64,000 nt of DNA from Limnomonas spitsbergensis (Eukaryota; Chlorophyta; Chlorophyceae; Chlamydomonadales). The stretch spans positions 62,001 to 126,000 of the forward strand of contig JAYJMM010000057.1 of assembly GCA_037349105.1 (NCBI GenBank), given 5' to 3'. The position numbers and the translations under genes are program-made. Shown piece by piece: positions 46,385 to 58,900 of the stretch. How positions within the stretch are numbered: position 1 is the stretch's first letter; every line of letters begins with the position of its first letter. Below the pieces are notes generated by a model. The model was not told the DNA's origin. It saw only the letters and a list, made by a program, of their open reading frames with translations, and searched no databases.

Positions 46385-46576
46385 ATTTTCCAGGCCGGTT
46401 ATTAAAACTCTCTATCCACGTCTAATAGACGCATTTGTCTTCCGCCCTTCCTATTATTAAATACAAAATGAGCTCGATACCTTTTAGACGTATATACGTC
46501 ACGTCAAGGGGCGGGGTTCGGCAGGACGCACAGTTTCACCTATACCCTTCGGAGGCCGGTTATTATTCACCTATAC

Positions 46577-46668
46577 ACTTCGAAACATAAAGGTTCCTCC
46601 GGGGACCCTTCGGAACCTAAAGGTTTCTCAGGGGATACCCTTCGGAACCTAAAGTTTCCTCCGGGGAC
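46577..46668 (+). repeat. 32-bp tandem repeat upstream of the kinase gene
   Basis: Three units contain TTCGGAACCTAAAGGTTTCT and CAGGGGATACCC. They lie 255-345 bp before the kinase start codon, so they could be in its promoter or 5' UTR. Confidence 0.85.
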
Positions 46669-46922
46669 TATGTGGACGTGGTGCATACATCCTCACACCT
46701 GACAACCCACCCGGGCCACCCCCACTATTCCACCACCACGCCTCAGCTGCTTCTGCTCAGCTTATCCTCTTCTTTGACTACCTCCTCGCTCAAAGCTTCA
46801 ATTGAGATAGCAAATGCTCTCTGAGCCAGAGCCGTATTCATCAAGTCAAGTTTCGGCGTTTCCCCTCTTTCTTTCTCAGACCACCTGCTCCTGCTGGCCC
46901 AACTAAGTCGCGTGATGACGTG

Positions 46923-49900
46923 ATGGGCTGCGCGGCGTCCAAAGCCGATGCGTCCGAGCCAGAGGAGCTTCAGCGGTACGCCTTCTCTTCAATGATGCCG
47001 ATTCCGTTTCTTCAACTCGGATCGCCTCCTGTCCTTGTGCTGGTCTGGGCATTCACGATGCGCTTAATAGCTTGGGGTTCATAACAAATTAAAGCTTGTC
47101 TCTGCCTTTTTTTTCCCCCTCCGACCAACCTGCTATGCATCCCACAGGGGCAGGGGTGCCGATCCGTCAAAGCTTGAAAAGCCGGTTGAAAAGCAGGCTG
47201 CCTTAGAGCATGCAGGTGAGTCCAGCCGGGTAGTGAAACGAAAGGCGAGGGCCTCTCCCCTTGCACATGTCGTACCGCCCTGCAGAGCCCTGCCCTCCTG
47301 CCAATGATCGACTTGCCAAATCATGACCGCAGAGGCAACAATCCGCGCAGAAAATGCAGCCAATTCCGACGGTAATCGACTCAAAATCTCCAATGCATCC
47401 GCACCGAGCACCTGCGGTGACATGGGCGGTGACATGGGCATCACAGAAGGACACCAAATTGGTAGCCCTGGTGCATGCGAGCCCTTGTTCAGTAATAACA
47501 GCGGCAACGGCCAGAATCCGCAGCCCACGACCACCGCCAGCGTCACATCAGCGCCTCCAATGCCCCGTGTCGTAGCCCGGGCACCGTCTGCGTGTTCGAG
47601 GAGCGTGTCGTTTGACCGCCGTGGCCCGCCACCGACCCGTGGCTCCTCCCTATCCTCTCTTGCTGAGGAGCCTGTTATCAGGGTGCATGCCTCCCCATGG
47701 GGCAACGGATCTACAGGCTCCGGGTCACGCGCCTCGGGCGAAGCCACACCGCGCCCAAACTCGTTGGAATACCCAGACGCTGGCCCTCCATCGGGGTTCC
47801 GCGTGCAAATGAATAAGCGGGGCGGACAGCCATCACGACTGTCGGCGTTTGGCCAGCATGTGGCAGAGGGAGGCGGGGATGCTCAACCACAATCGTCCTT
47901 CGAGCCCCTTCTCTCCTCTGGCTCGTCAACCCTACAACTCTCCGCGCCCCTCCCCCCCGTGCGCGTACAACATGCACCCTCAGCATCCAGCTTGTTCTCC
48001 AAGAACATGCGCCAACAAGTGGTGAGATATTGAGCATAACTGGGTTCACTATTTCTTGTGCAGACTGCAGCATCAACACATTAGCCTTCCTCGGAAGGGC
48101 CAGGCAGTGCAAACCGAAGGAACCGAGGAAGTGGTCCGAGGCAGGGCAAACTGGGCAAGGGGGCGTGCAGAGTTGTCTCAGCCACTGGGTGTTGAGACGA
48201 ACGCGTGTGAGGCGGATGTCATGAGGTCAGGGTTCTCTCAGCTGCTGGGCGCTGAGATGAACGAGTGTGAGGCGGATGTCAAGGGATGCCGGATGTTTGA
48301 GATGAAGGCTTGGTGTGGTGTCCTGCTGCATTATCAATTCCCATTCCGGAAAAGGGGACCAGCATCTGGGGTCCCGCCAGCGCCTTCATTATAGTTTTTT
48401 CTGAGGCTGGTCTTTAAATTGACCTGTGTCAAGGTGCACCCCCCCCCTCCAGCACAAACACGCGTTGCACCCTTTGCGCCAGCCACATCGAACTGCCACC
48501 CTGCTCTTCCTATGGCAAAGTCACACCTTCCCTCCCCTCGTACAGCATAACACTCGCCCCCCCTCACCTAGCATGACACTTTCTCTCCCTCACCCAGCAT
48601 GACACCTCGCTCCCCCTCACCCAGCATCATTCATTTGATCATTTACCCTCGCGCAGTTGGCATCCACGGTTGGGAACCATGGTATGGAGGCGTCAGGGCT
48701 GGCAAGTGCAATAGAGCGGGTGCTGCTGATGGATGATGCGGTGCTGAGGCGTGTGCAGCGCTCCATGCAGGTGGGTGACGCGGGTTTGAACTATTGCATG
48801 ACCATGCTGCGGCGGAGAAGGGAATTATTCTAGGGTACTGGCAGGAATCATGATGCGGTACAGGGTGGAATTTTGCTGCAGTCCATATGGGTATCTTGTG
48901 GCGAACATGTGGGAAGCATACTGAAGTACACATGGGAATCATTCAGCGGCACTGGGGGGGAATCGTACTGCAGCGCAGGCTGGTATCATACTGCGGTACA
49001 TATGGGAATGATACTGCTGTGCAAGCGGGAATTAAATAGCGGTATAGGTGGGGATCAAAATGTAGCACTGGCAGAAATGTAATGTTGCTCATAATGGAAT
49101 CAAACTGCAGTGAACCTGTAGGCAATAATCAAACTGCGGTACACACATGAGTCATACTGCAGTACACTCGGGAATCATACTGCAGTCAAGGCAGGAATCA
49201 AACTGGAATTCAGGCTGCAGCATACACGGGAATCATACTCCAGCTAAGGCAGGAATCATACTTAGAAATCAGGTTGCAGCATACCTGGGAATCATACTGC
49301 GGTACAGATAGGAGTGGAACTGCTGTTTAGGTGGGCATGCCAAGGATTCAGCGCTTACACATGCATTGGTTGTAGCCGGGGTGATAGTGAGGGCGACGCA
49401 GGCCAGCTGCCTGCCAGCTTCTGCCAGGAAGCTATTAGGAAGCTACCTGGAAGCTGATGTGCACCAAGCCATGATTGTTCTTGTTGTAGCACTTCAAACA
49501 TCCTTTCAAAGGTTTCGCATGAAAGGATCATGTAACACCAACAGGAAAATATTTATATAATTTAGGCAAGCCCGAAGAGAGCCAACAACGGATCATGGCT
49601 GAGGAAAGATCTACATAAGGCCATAGTAACAGTTGTTTGCTGCAGCCCCGTCAGCCGCAGAGGAAATCACATGTTATGGCTGCAGCCTCATCACCACCGT
49701 TTCACGTCCCTGTGTCATGGACCGCGGGCCTCTGGTGTGTGCCTTCAATCCCCTGGTATGGCGCAGGCTGCGGTGCTGTCAGGCCAAACCCTTGAGACCG
49801 TCTTGGAGGCTGGGTAGGAAGAATTTTGGGGGATCAGCTTGTTGTTGAACGGATGTTCATCTGGGATGCAGAATCCGAGATGCGCCTGTAAGTTCAATTT

Positions 49901-52900
49901 GAATGGCTGGTACATGGCGAGATTTGGGTGGGCCTCTGGCAGCGTGAATTTGAATTCAAATTAGATCTCCTTGAGACAGCCGCTGGGTGCCACTCTTTGG
50001 TCTGGCCTGCAGTCCCCCATGGCTTTAGGAGTCGCTTTAGCTCAATTCTAGATGAGCGCCCCAAATGATGCGGTGGCTTGTGTGTGACCCTTTCAGCATA
50101 TGCCAGTGGCCAGCAGAGGTGCCCCCCCGACCTGTTGCGCATGGGATGGGATGTTGCAAAAACAGGAGGTGTGCATTGTGTCCCCAGTCACCCCAGTCAT
50201 AGAGAGAAAGAAATCAGCCCTGCTGGGGCGTGAGGGTTCAGGAAACATGGCGGCATGAACTGAGGCTGCGTCCATGCCGTCATCATAACCGCAACCATGT
50301 AGGAGTTTTGGGGGTATGAGCTGCGGGGAGGGTCCAGGAAGCCGAATCTAGCCATCCGCATCTGGAAGCTGAATCCAGCCTTCCGCACCTGAAGGACTGA
50401 GATCACCTGTGCTTGTATTTCCCCCATGCAGGGCATCAGCAGCCTCGCCAAGGAGACGGTACGGTTGGAGCTCAGCCAGGACAGCCACACGGGCGCAACA
50501 ATACTCAACCAGTGAGAAGTCATGTCCGCTTGCTTTGGCTGACGGGTAAAGCCGCGGAACAATACTGTCCAGGTGCTATCCCTCTGCCCAGGTTTACCTC
50601 CCTCCGGAATTGTTTGTTGTCATGTTTTCTTCGCTGGTACTGCATGTAAAGGCCTGTGATGTGCGTGTGTTAAGGGTGTGCGGGGGGAGTCCTGTTTATC
50701 ACAACCTTCATCTAGAGGGATACTACCTGCCCCCCACCTTACCTGCCCTCAAAGTAGCCATTGTTGGGTGCTGCTTACTGCAAGCAGGCATGGTGCTGCT
50801 TTGTTTGCTGTGTTCTAACATTTAAGCTGTCGCCGCCTGTTGTATGTGCAGGTATGTGATTGTCAAGACACTAGGTCGAGGCAGCTTTGGCAAGGTCAAG
50901 CTCTGCCTGAACACATTGGACGGACGTCTGTACGCAATCAAGGTAACACCGACCTGCTGTTCCTATCTAGTTAGTCAATACCGGTACTATGTGAAGATTT
51001 CTTCAAGAGGTTTGTTTTGATCTCTGAGGGGTGCAGATGTTGGTGGAGATGCACCGACTGCTGTCCAAGTTCCAATATCTGGATATGTTCAGTACATTGA
51101 GCACCTGGACTTGCATCAGACCTCTGACACAAACAACTTCGGTTAGCAAGGTAGGGTACAAAACAGCCAAACTGCCAAACCCTATGTTCCCTCATAGCCC
51201 TATACATGGTAGCCCTGTACATGGTAGCCTCAACCAGGGCCATTCAAGGGCGTATATGTTTATATATGCCTCTTTCCTGCTTTGAATGTGCTTTGATTCA
51301 CCTCCCTGCTGTTGCTCGCACCCTTTCCAGATGGTGAATCGATCCTTTGTGATGAAGCAGCTGCAGCAGCGGCCCGCACGCACATTGCGTCGGCGCCTAC
51401 CTCCGCGAAACATCTCGGCCAGCAACCTCGGGGGTGTGAGAACGTTGACGCAACTTAAGGAGGTCGCGTCAACAGACAGCTTGAAAGGATGCAGGTGAAA
51501 GGGGTGTCTGCATTTATTTTTAGTGTGTGCCAGGCCACCATTGGGGCCTGCTGGGACACCTCTAATGGGCTGATTGGGACCATATCTTGACTGGCCTGCA
51601 GCTAGTGTCCCGGGCGACAGGGTTTGCGAAACGAAGATCATGCGGCTGCTGGCCAGGGTGGGGTTTAAGAGTGGCTGAGGGAGCACCCCAGAATAATCGC
51701 TGAAGCTAGTAATGCATGGGTTCGGGGTCCATGGCCCAAGGTTCCACCTCAAAATCTATGTGAAAGTTAATATCGATGACACAAATCACATGATTGTGGG
51801 ATCTAGAGGAACATGGTGGAAGACTAAACTGTGGGTGCATGCGTCAAGATTCTGTGACTTGTCCTCCCATGTTCAAAATTTGGATCGATGGGGCTTCATA
51901 TTACCCTTGCTCCCACAGTGTAGACATATGTGGCATACGCTAAAAGGCGTAATTACAGTGCTTACTGGTAAAAGTAGCTGAATTTGAAATTACGGTGCCT
52001 GAAACTCAGCTACGTAAGCCAGCCGCCGTAGGGACAGTAATCGGCACAGCTCCCCATATGACAGTGCAAGGTGGTGCTGGCCTTGGTTGTGTCAGCCATG
52101 GTCATGCTGCCCCCACCTGCCCCCACCAGCCATGGTGCCCTAGTCATGTTGCCCCCACCTGCGCCAGTCATGCTGCCCTCACCTGCCCCCACCAGTCATA
52201 GTGCTGGCCTTGGTTGTGTCAGCCATGGTCATGTTGCCCCCACCTGCCCCCACCAGCCATGGTGCCCTAGTCATGTTGCCCCCACCTGCGCCAGTCATGC
52301 TGCCCTCACCTGCCCCCACCAGTCATAGTGCTGGCCTTGGTTGTGTCAGCCATGGTCATGCTGCCCCCACCTACCTTCAGGCTAGACAGCTCTCTAGGCT
52401 CACTGAAAACCCAGGGGCTGCATTGCATCCGGCCACCCCTCCAACTGAGTTATGTCCTTGCCATGCAACCTGTGCCCTCATGACCCCTATCCTTGGTAAT
52501 CCTGCACTTGTGTTTGGGCATCCGACCAGCTACCCCCTCCATTTTTTTCATTTCTTCAAAGCTACCCCCACCCCTTTTTTCATTTCATCCTCCCTACCCC
52601 CCAAACACGCGCCGGCCCCCCTTGCCCCCATGATCCCATCAGGGTGGACTGCTATCGAGGCTGAAGCGGGACACCCAGCACCTCCTCTGCACCGCCCTGG
52701 AGCGCTACACCAGCCTGTCCGACCTGCCTGACACCTTGGGGGTCGAAGGGGGCGGGCGGCTCAACAATTTATAATGCTGTTGACTCCCTGACTGAAAAGC
52801 TTTGTCGTTTTGGGTATTAAATCCGGCCACCTGATCCCTGATAGCTTTTGTCCAACACCTTGAGTGTACTCTTTTGCCCACAGAGACAGTGACAACGGAC

Positions 52901-55900
52901 CGGCCAACTACAGCATTAGCTTTGGCATCTTCAACAGGTGGGGTGGAGGGTGGGGTGGAGTATGCTCATGAGGGAGGAAATCAGGGGTCTACAATGGGGT
53001 CTGGGAACTGACCGGTTTCGCCGGGCACTTCAAGGTGCCGTCTGCCTGAGGGAAGATCGTCAGCGAGACGAGAGAGGCGGCTGTTTCGGCTGGGGCTGTT
53101 TCGGTGAGGTCGATCTCAACCTCGACTTCGCGACGTGGCTCCTCGACTTCGAGACGTGGCTCCTTCGCTTTGTCTAACGACCACATGTCGAAGCTGAAGG
53201 CTTTGCTACCGATCTGCCGCTTTCTAGAACCACTAGACATAATGGCTAGCTGAGAATATGTTAAAGGGAATAAAACTGGAACAACCGGGGAGAAAAAGAG
53301 CCGGATAAGAGTTTGTGGGCCTCCGGCCCCAAATCACCACAGCCGGAGAACATTCATACTCCCCCCTTTTTTTTCCGGCTTCGCCGGAACCCCCTCTCGC
53401 TTTTCCCCGGCTTTTTTTTCTTTTGTCCAATTCTGCCCGGGAACCGGCCGGTTTGTAGAGCCCTGGAGGAAATGAGGAACTACTCTGGCGGTGTATGGGA
53501 TGCCTCCCGCTACCTCGCGTAGCGCCTGTGCCTTTTGACCTGAACTAACCCGCGGATCCTCTTACCTCTCAAAAGCCGCTGCCATTTGTTTTGGAATTAT
53601 GATGACGGCACCAGTTTTATGATTGCGATTTGCTCTTTCCCTGGAGGTGTCAAATCAAGCAAGAAGTACCGTAAACCGTCTTTGACTCCGCTCGAAATTA
53701 AATAATTATAGGGGTGCGCGGACATGGTGCGCGATAATATTAATTCAAAAAAGTCCGCTGCGCGGAGCGTCAGTCAGGTGCCCAAACATCTGTTTTGGGG
53801 GTGCGCGGTATGAATTAAAAACAGCAGCTTTTACAAAAATCGTGCGCTAGCGCGCGACTGTTTGATTCGACATCCGTTTAGTCATATTTGTCAAGTCTGC
53901 TCAAATAGCCATGCACAGCAACACAAAGACGAAGTGCCAGACGTTTTCCCTGCTTACGCCTTGAGAGTGGTAAATGAACATTGACAGGATCCGAACCGCA
54001 GACCTCAGGTTGGACTGCCAAACTGCTTTGTACCACTGAGCCCCCCACGTTTATATAACCACACGTTTCCTGAGGCCAGAAACCGGCGGGGGAGGAGGAT
54101 GACGATTACGGGATCGTTGCTAGCAGGGGGGTGCTAGCATCACCCTAAGTTTTAACTGTGCTTTACGGTACTGGCTGACAGTGCTGCGCGGACGGAAATT
54201 TAAATTATTTCACTGATGCGCGATGTGTAATTAAATTCTGTGCTGCGCGGCGTTAAATTAAATTAAAATTTCGTCGCTGCGCGACCGTTTTTAAAATTCT
54301 TTTTGGGGTGCGCGGCCGAAAAATAAATTCTTTTTTTGGGGGGTGCGCGAAGTCTAAGGCGTTTTACGGTATCTGTAGTGTTCAGGAATCAGGATTGAAG
54401 GTCCTTTTAAGACTTCACCATCATGGAAATCAGTCATTCATCAGCACATGCTATGTGTTGAGCACATGGGTGGTTCTGTCTGCATTCTGTGCTTCCCGCA
54501 GGCCACAGGATATGGTTGAGCAACCACTTTCTCAGGATAGGTTGAGCACTTCTGGGGGGAGCAAGCCACTTTTATCCCTGTTTGATCAAGTCCTGAATTT
54601 TTGAAACTTAACCACTGGCGAAATCTCTGGTGTCTCATGTCTCTCCTCAAACGCACCACTCCACTGGCGTATCTGTGTCGCTGACCAGTGTTTATCTTAG
54701 TGTACCAAATCAATACGGGGTGCCGCCAGGCGGTCATTACTGGGCCGATTGGGACCAAACCTTGAGCAGCCTACAACCAGAGGCCCTAGGAGTAAGGCTT
54801 GCTGCGACCGGCCCCCACGGCTGTAGGCCGTGATGTAGCTGAATTGCAGCTGAAGCACGCTAAAAACATCAGTGTCGCTGACATGTCTCTCCTGCTCATT
54901 CCCCCTCTCACCGCTTAGACCAGGGGGGATCAACTCCAGGCTGTCCCTAGACGAGGCTAGCAGGCGGCGGGACTCGGTGGACGAGTATGTGGCGGCAAGC
55001 AACCCACTGGAAGGTGGGTGAATGTGTGGGTGTGCGCGTGTTTGTGCGTGTGCGTGCACGTGTGTGTAGGAGTGCTTGTGTGTGCGTGTATGTTTTGTGC
55101 AGATTATTGAAAGTCATACGTCTATGGATGGATTCATGTTGTGCATTTAACTGAAAGATGAACAAAATGATTGCAAGATGGAAGGTGTGTATATGCTGTG
55201 AGTTTCTGTGTGTGTGCTTGTATGCAGCCTTTACTTGAACACCAGAAATTCAGATGGTGAGGGAGGAGTCATGACATGTTACAATCTGCCTATGCCTTTA
55301 AGGTTGAGTGCGGTGTGGGTGGGTGGAGTGGTGGGTGGGTGGAGTGGAGAGGGTGGGTGGGTGGAGTGGGGGGAGCATTGTTGGTGTGATGGCAACAGGA
55401 TGTGCTGTACCGGTAAGGGATTTAGTCCCAACCCCAGTTTGAAGACCGGCTTCGCTAGCCCCACATGGATCCAGGATTCTTCATGTGATTCACCATCAGA
55501 GTTGAGTGAGAGCTTGTACACACGTACCTGACATGTTCTGCCACTCACATGTGTGTCGCATCCACTGATGTTGCGCAGAGGTCATGCGGGAGGTAGCTGT
55601 GCTGAAAAAGCTAGACCACCCCAACATCGTCCGATTGCACGAGGTGGGGGCGGGAGGTGTTGGAATAGTTTTGTCAACAGCCAACAGGCTGTTGATGTAG
55701 TTGGGGGCGGGAGGTGGTGGCGGGAGTCATTTCTTGTTGGAATGTCAACAGCCAACAAGCTGTTGATGTAGTTGTGCACACATAGGTACTGATCGAAGGA
55801 GCCCAGGATGTGGGGACAAGCAAAAAGTAGGAATATTAGGACAAGCCAAAAGGAGTGTTAGGAATATTTGGAATATAAGGAAGGAATATTAGGACAAGCA

Positions 55901-58900
55901 AAATTGAGGAATATTGAAGTGTAGGAAGTCAAGAGTTCAGCAGTCTTAAGCCCCTGGTTTTCAGCATCTCAGGATTTGCGAGGTCACCTCATGGTAGCAT
56001 CAGGAGGGCATTGTGTTCATCCTAGTACTCAACTACCCATTCAATACGGTACTGTACTGATGGGCAGGTGTGTTGCCTAACGGCCATTGAGAGGGAGGAC
56101 AGGGACAATAACTTGCTTTGTTTGAATTTAATTTGTATTGAGCCCTGTTGCATCAGCCCTGTTGCATCAGCCCTGTTGCATCAGCCCTGTTGCATCAGCC
56201 CTGTTGCATCAGCCCTGTTGCATCAGCCCTGTTGCATCAGCCCTGTTGCATCAGCCCTGTTGCATCAGCCCTGTTGCATCAGCCCTGTTGCACCAGCCCT
56301 GTTGCATCAGCCCTGTTGCATCAGCCCTGTTTGCTCCCTTTTCTCAACTGCGCTCTCAGCCCCCCCCCGGTGGCAGTCAGCTGATGTTTGAACTCGATTT
56401 TGTTTTCTTAACATTTTAAATTAGGCCTGTCTGCCCCCTCTTCGCCTGCTGCACTCTCAGATCATTAACCCCCCCTGGTGGCAGTCATCTAATGTTTGGA
56501 TTTAAATTTTATTTTGATTATTTTGAATCAGGCCTGCCTGCCCCCTCTTCGCCCGCTGCATTCTCAGATCATCGACCCCCCTGGTGGCAGTCATCTTATG
56601 TTGGTCATGGAATACATGGAGCATGGCCCGGTTCAATCAACACGCATGCAGGGCGGTGGCTTCAACAGGTGAAGGCTGGGCTGGGCTGGACAGGGCTGAG
56701 CTGGGTTGGGATGGGATGGACAGGGCTGGGCTGGACTGGACACGGCTGAGCTGGGATGGGATGGGATGGACAGGGATGGGATGGGATGGGATGGGATGGA
56801 CTGGACTGGACTGGACTGGACTGGACTGGACTGGACACGGCTAAGCTGGGATGGGATGGGGTGGGATGGATCGGGCTGGGCTGGGCTGGGCTGGGCTGGG
56901 CTGGGCTGGGCTGGGCTGGACTGGACTGGACACGGCTGAGCTGGGATGGGATGGGATGGGGGCGGGGGTGGGGGTGGGGGTGGGGGTGGGGGCAGAGATG
57001 GGGGCAGGGGTGGGGGCAGGGATGGGGGATGGGGATGGGGCAGGGATGGGATGGACAGGGCTGGGCAGAGCTGGGCTGGACAGGGATGGGGGATGGGGAT
57101 GGGGCAGGGATGGGGGCAGGGATGGGATGGACAGGGCTGGGCAGAGCTGGGCTGGACAGGGCTGAGCTGGGATGGGATGGGATGGGCTAGGCTGGACAGG
57201 GCTGGGCTGGGCTAGGCTGGACAGGGCTGGGCTAGGCTGGGCTGGACAGGGCTGGGCTAGGCTGGGCTGGACAGGGCTGGGCTAGGCTGGACAGGGCTGG
57301 GCTGGGCTGGACAGGGCTGGGCTAGGCTGGGCTGGGCTGGACAGGGCTGGGCTGGGCTGGGCTGGGCTGGGCTGGGCTGGGCTGGGCTGGGCTGGGCTGG
57401 GCTGGGCTGGACAGGGCTGGGCTGGGCTGGACAGGGCTGGGCTGGGCTGGGCTGGACAGGGCTGGGCTGGGCTGGGCTGGGCTGGACAGGGCTGGGCTGG
57501 GCTGGACAGGGCTGGGCTGGGCTGGGCTGGACAGGGCTGGGCTGGGCTGGACTGGGCTGGGCTGGACAGGGCTGGGCTGGGCTGGACAGGGCTGGGCTGG
57601 ACAGGGCTGGGCTGGGCTGGACAGGGCTAGGCTGGGCTGGGCTGGGCTGGGCTGGGCTGGGCTGGGCTAGGCTGGGCTGGACAGGGCTGGGCTGGGCTGG
57701 GCTGGACAGGGCTGGGCTGGGCTGGGCTGGACTAGGCTAGGCTGGGCTGGGCTGGGCTAGGCTAGGCTAGGCTGGACAGGGCTGGGCTAGGCTGGACAGG
57801 GCTGGACAGGGCTGGGCTGGGCTGGGCTGGGCTGGGCTGGGCTGGACTAGGCTAGGCTAGGCTGGGCTGGGCTGGGCTAGGCTGGGCTGGGCTGGGCTAG
57901 GCTAGGCTGGGCTGGGCTGGGCTAGGCTAGGCTAGGCTAGGCTAGGCTAGGCTGGGCTGGGCTGGGCTGGGCTGGGCTAGGCTAGGCTAGGCTAGGCTAG
58001 GCTAGGCTGGGCTGGGCTGGGCTGGGCTAGGCTAGGCTAGGCTAGGCTAGGCTAGGCTAGGCTAGGCTGGCTGCTTTTCTTCTGAGGATGCAAGGTTGAG
58101 GGAGAGGGGACCCTGCCAACTGCTTCAGATGGGTTTGATTTATGAAATCAAGAGGCATCCTCAAGCTAACATAATTTCCTAGCATGCATCCGAATGATTC
58201 AATCCTGCAGGGAGTTGGATGCCCTCAGAGGGCAGCCGGCCAACAGCTAATTTTGTTTGTAGCTCACAAGACTTGAAAATAAGTAAATAATATGTGCGGC
58301 CTCTGTCAAGCCCCCCATCATGTCCAGCCCCTGATTGAGCCTGTCACGATGACGTGCGTGTCTCAGGTTTATGGAGGATGTCTGTCTGCGGTACTTCCGA
58401 CAAGCATGCTGTGGGCTTGACTACCTGCACTTCAACGGTGCGTGGCCACCTCCTACTTGCCGCCAACCCTGGTCCCGCCTCACACGCATATGCGTATGCT
58501 GCCACAGAGCCTCCAGGGTGTGGTAGGGAGCGCCTCCCCCGGTGCTCATTGCCCTTCATCATGACCCTGCCCCACTCGCACAAGAACATGCCCTGCACCC
58601 CTCCTTTTGTATGTTTGTGTACTACATCCGGGACCTGACGGATCAGATACTTTATAGGGTGGGCCTAGGATGGGCGGGTTGTGTGCGGAACAGCAGCTGG
58701 ATGTTGAGGGCAGGCCCTAGGGCTTGATAAGCCACCAGACGCTATAGGATGTTTGGAGGAGCGAGGATCCGGAAGACCTGAACGCATCGAAAGTGTGAAG
58801 CCTGTGCGTTGCGATCAAGAACCGGGACGAGATGCGGGACTGAAATCCCAACATGCTGCTAGCTTGCGTCTAGCTCCGTCTGTCAGTTGCCGGGGTGCTG

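Larger units (their letters stand above)
43946..46922. other. Intergenic region with repeats and a decayed retroelement piece
   Basis: It separates the divergent C2 (-) and kinase (+) genes. It holds the repeats and nuclease-like fragment listed separately. No complete gene was recognised. Confidence 0.6.

Noticed and set aside
52201..52731. 176-codon plus-strand frame in kinase intron 7
   Set aside because: Mostly the 129-bp tandem repeat; its tail over 52643-52731 is in a different frame from the protein-like reading.
55785..55812. Kinase exon reading VLIEGAQD after LHE
   Set aside because: The exon at 56568 ([13 protein letters not shown]) fits the family position and phase directly; the VLIEGAQD frame stops within a few codons.
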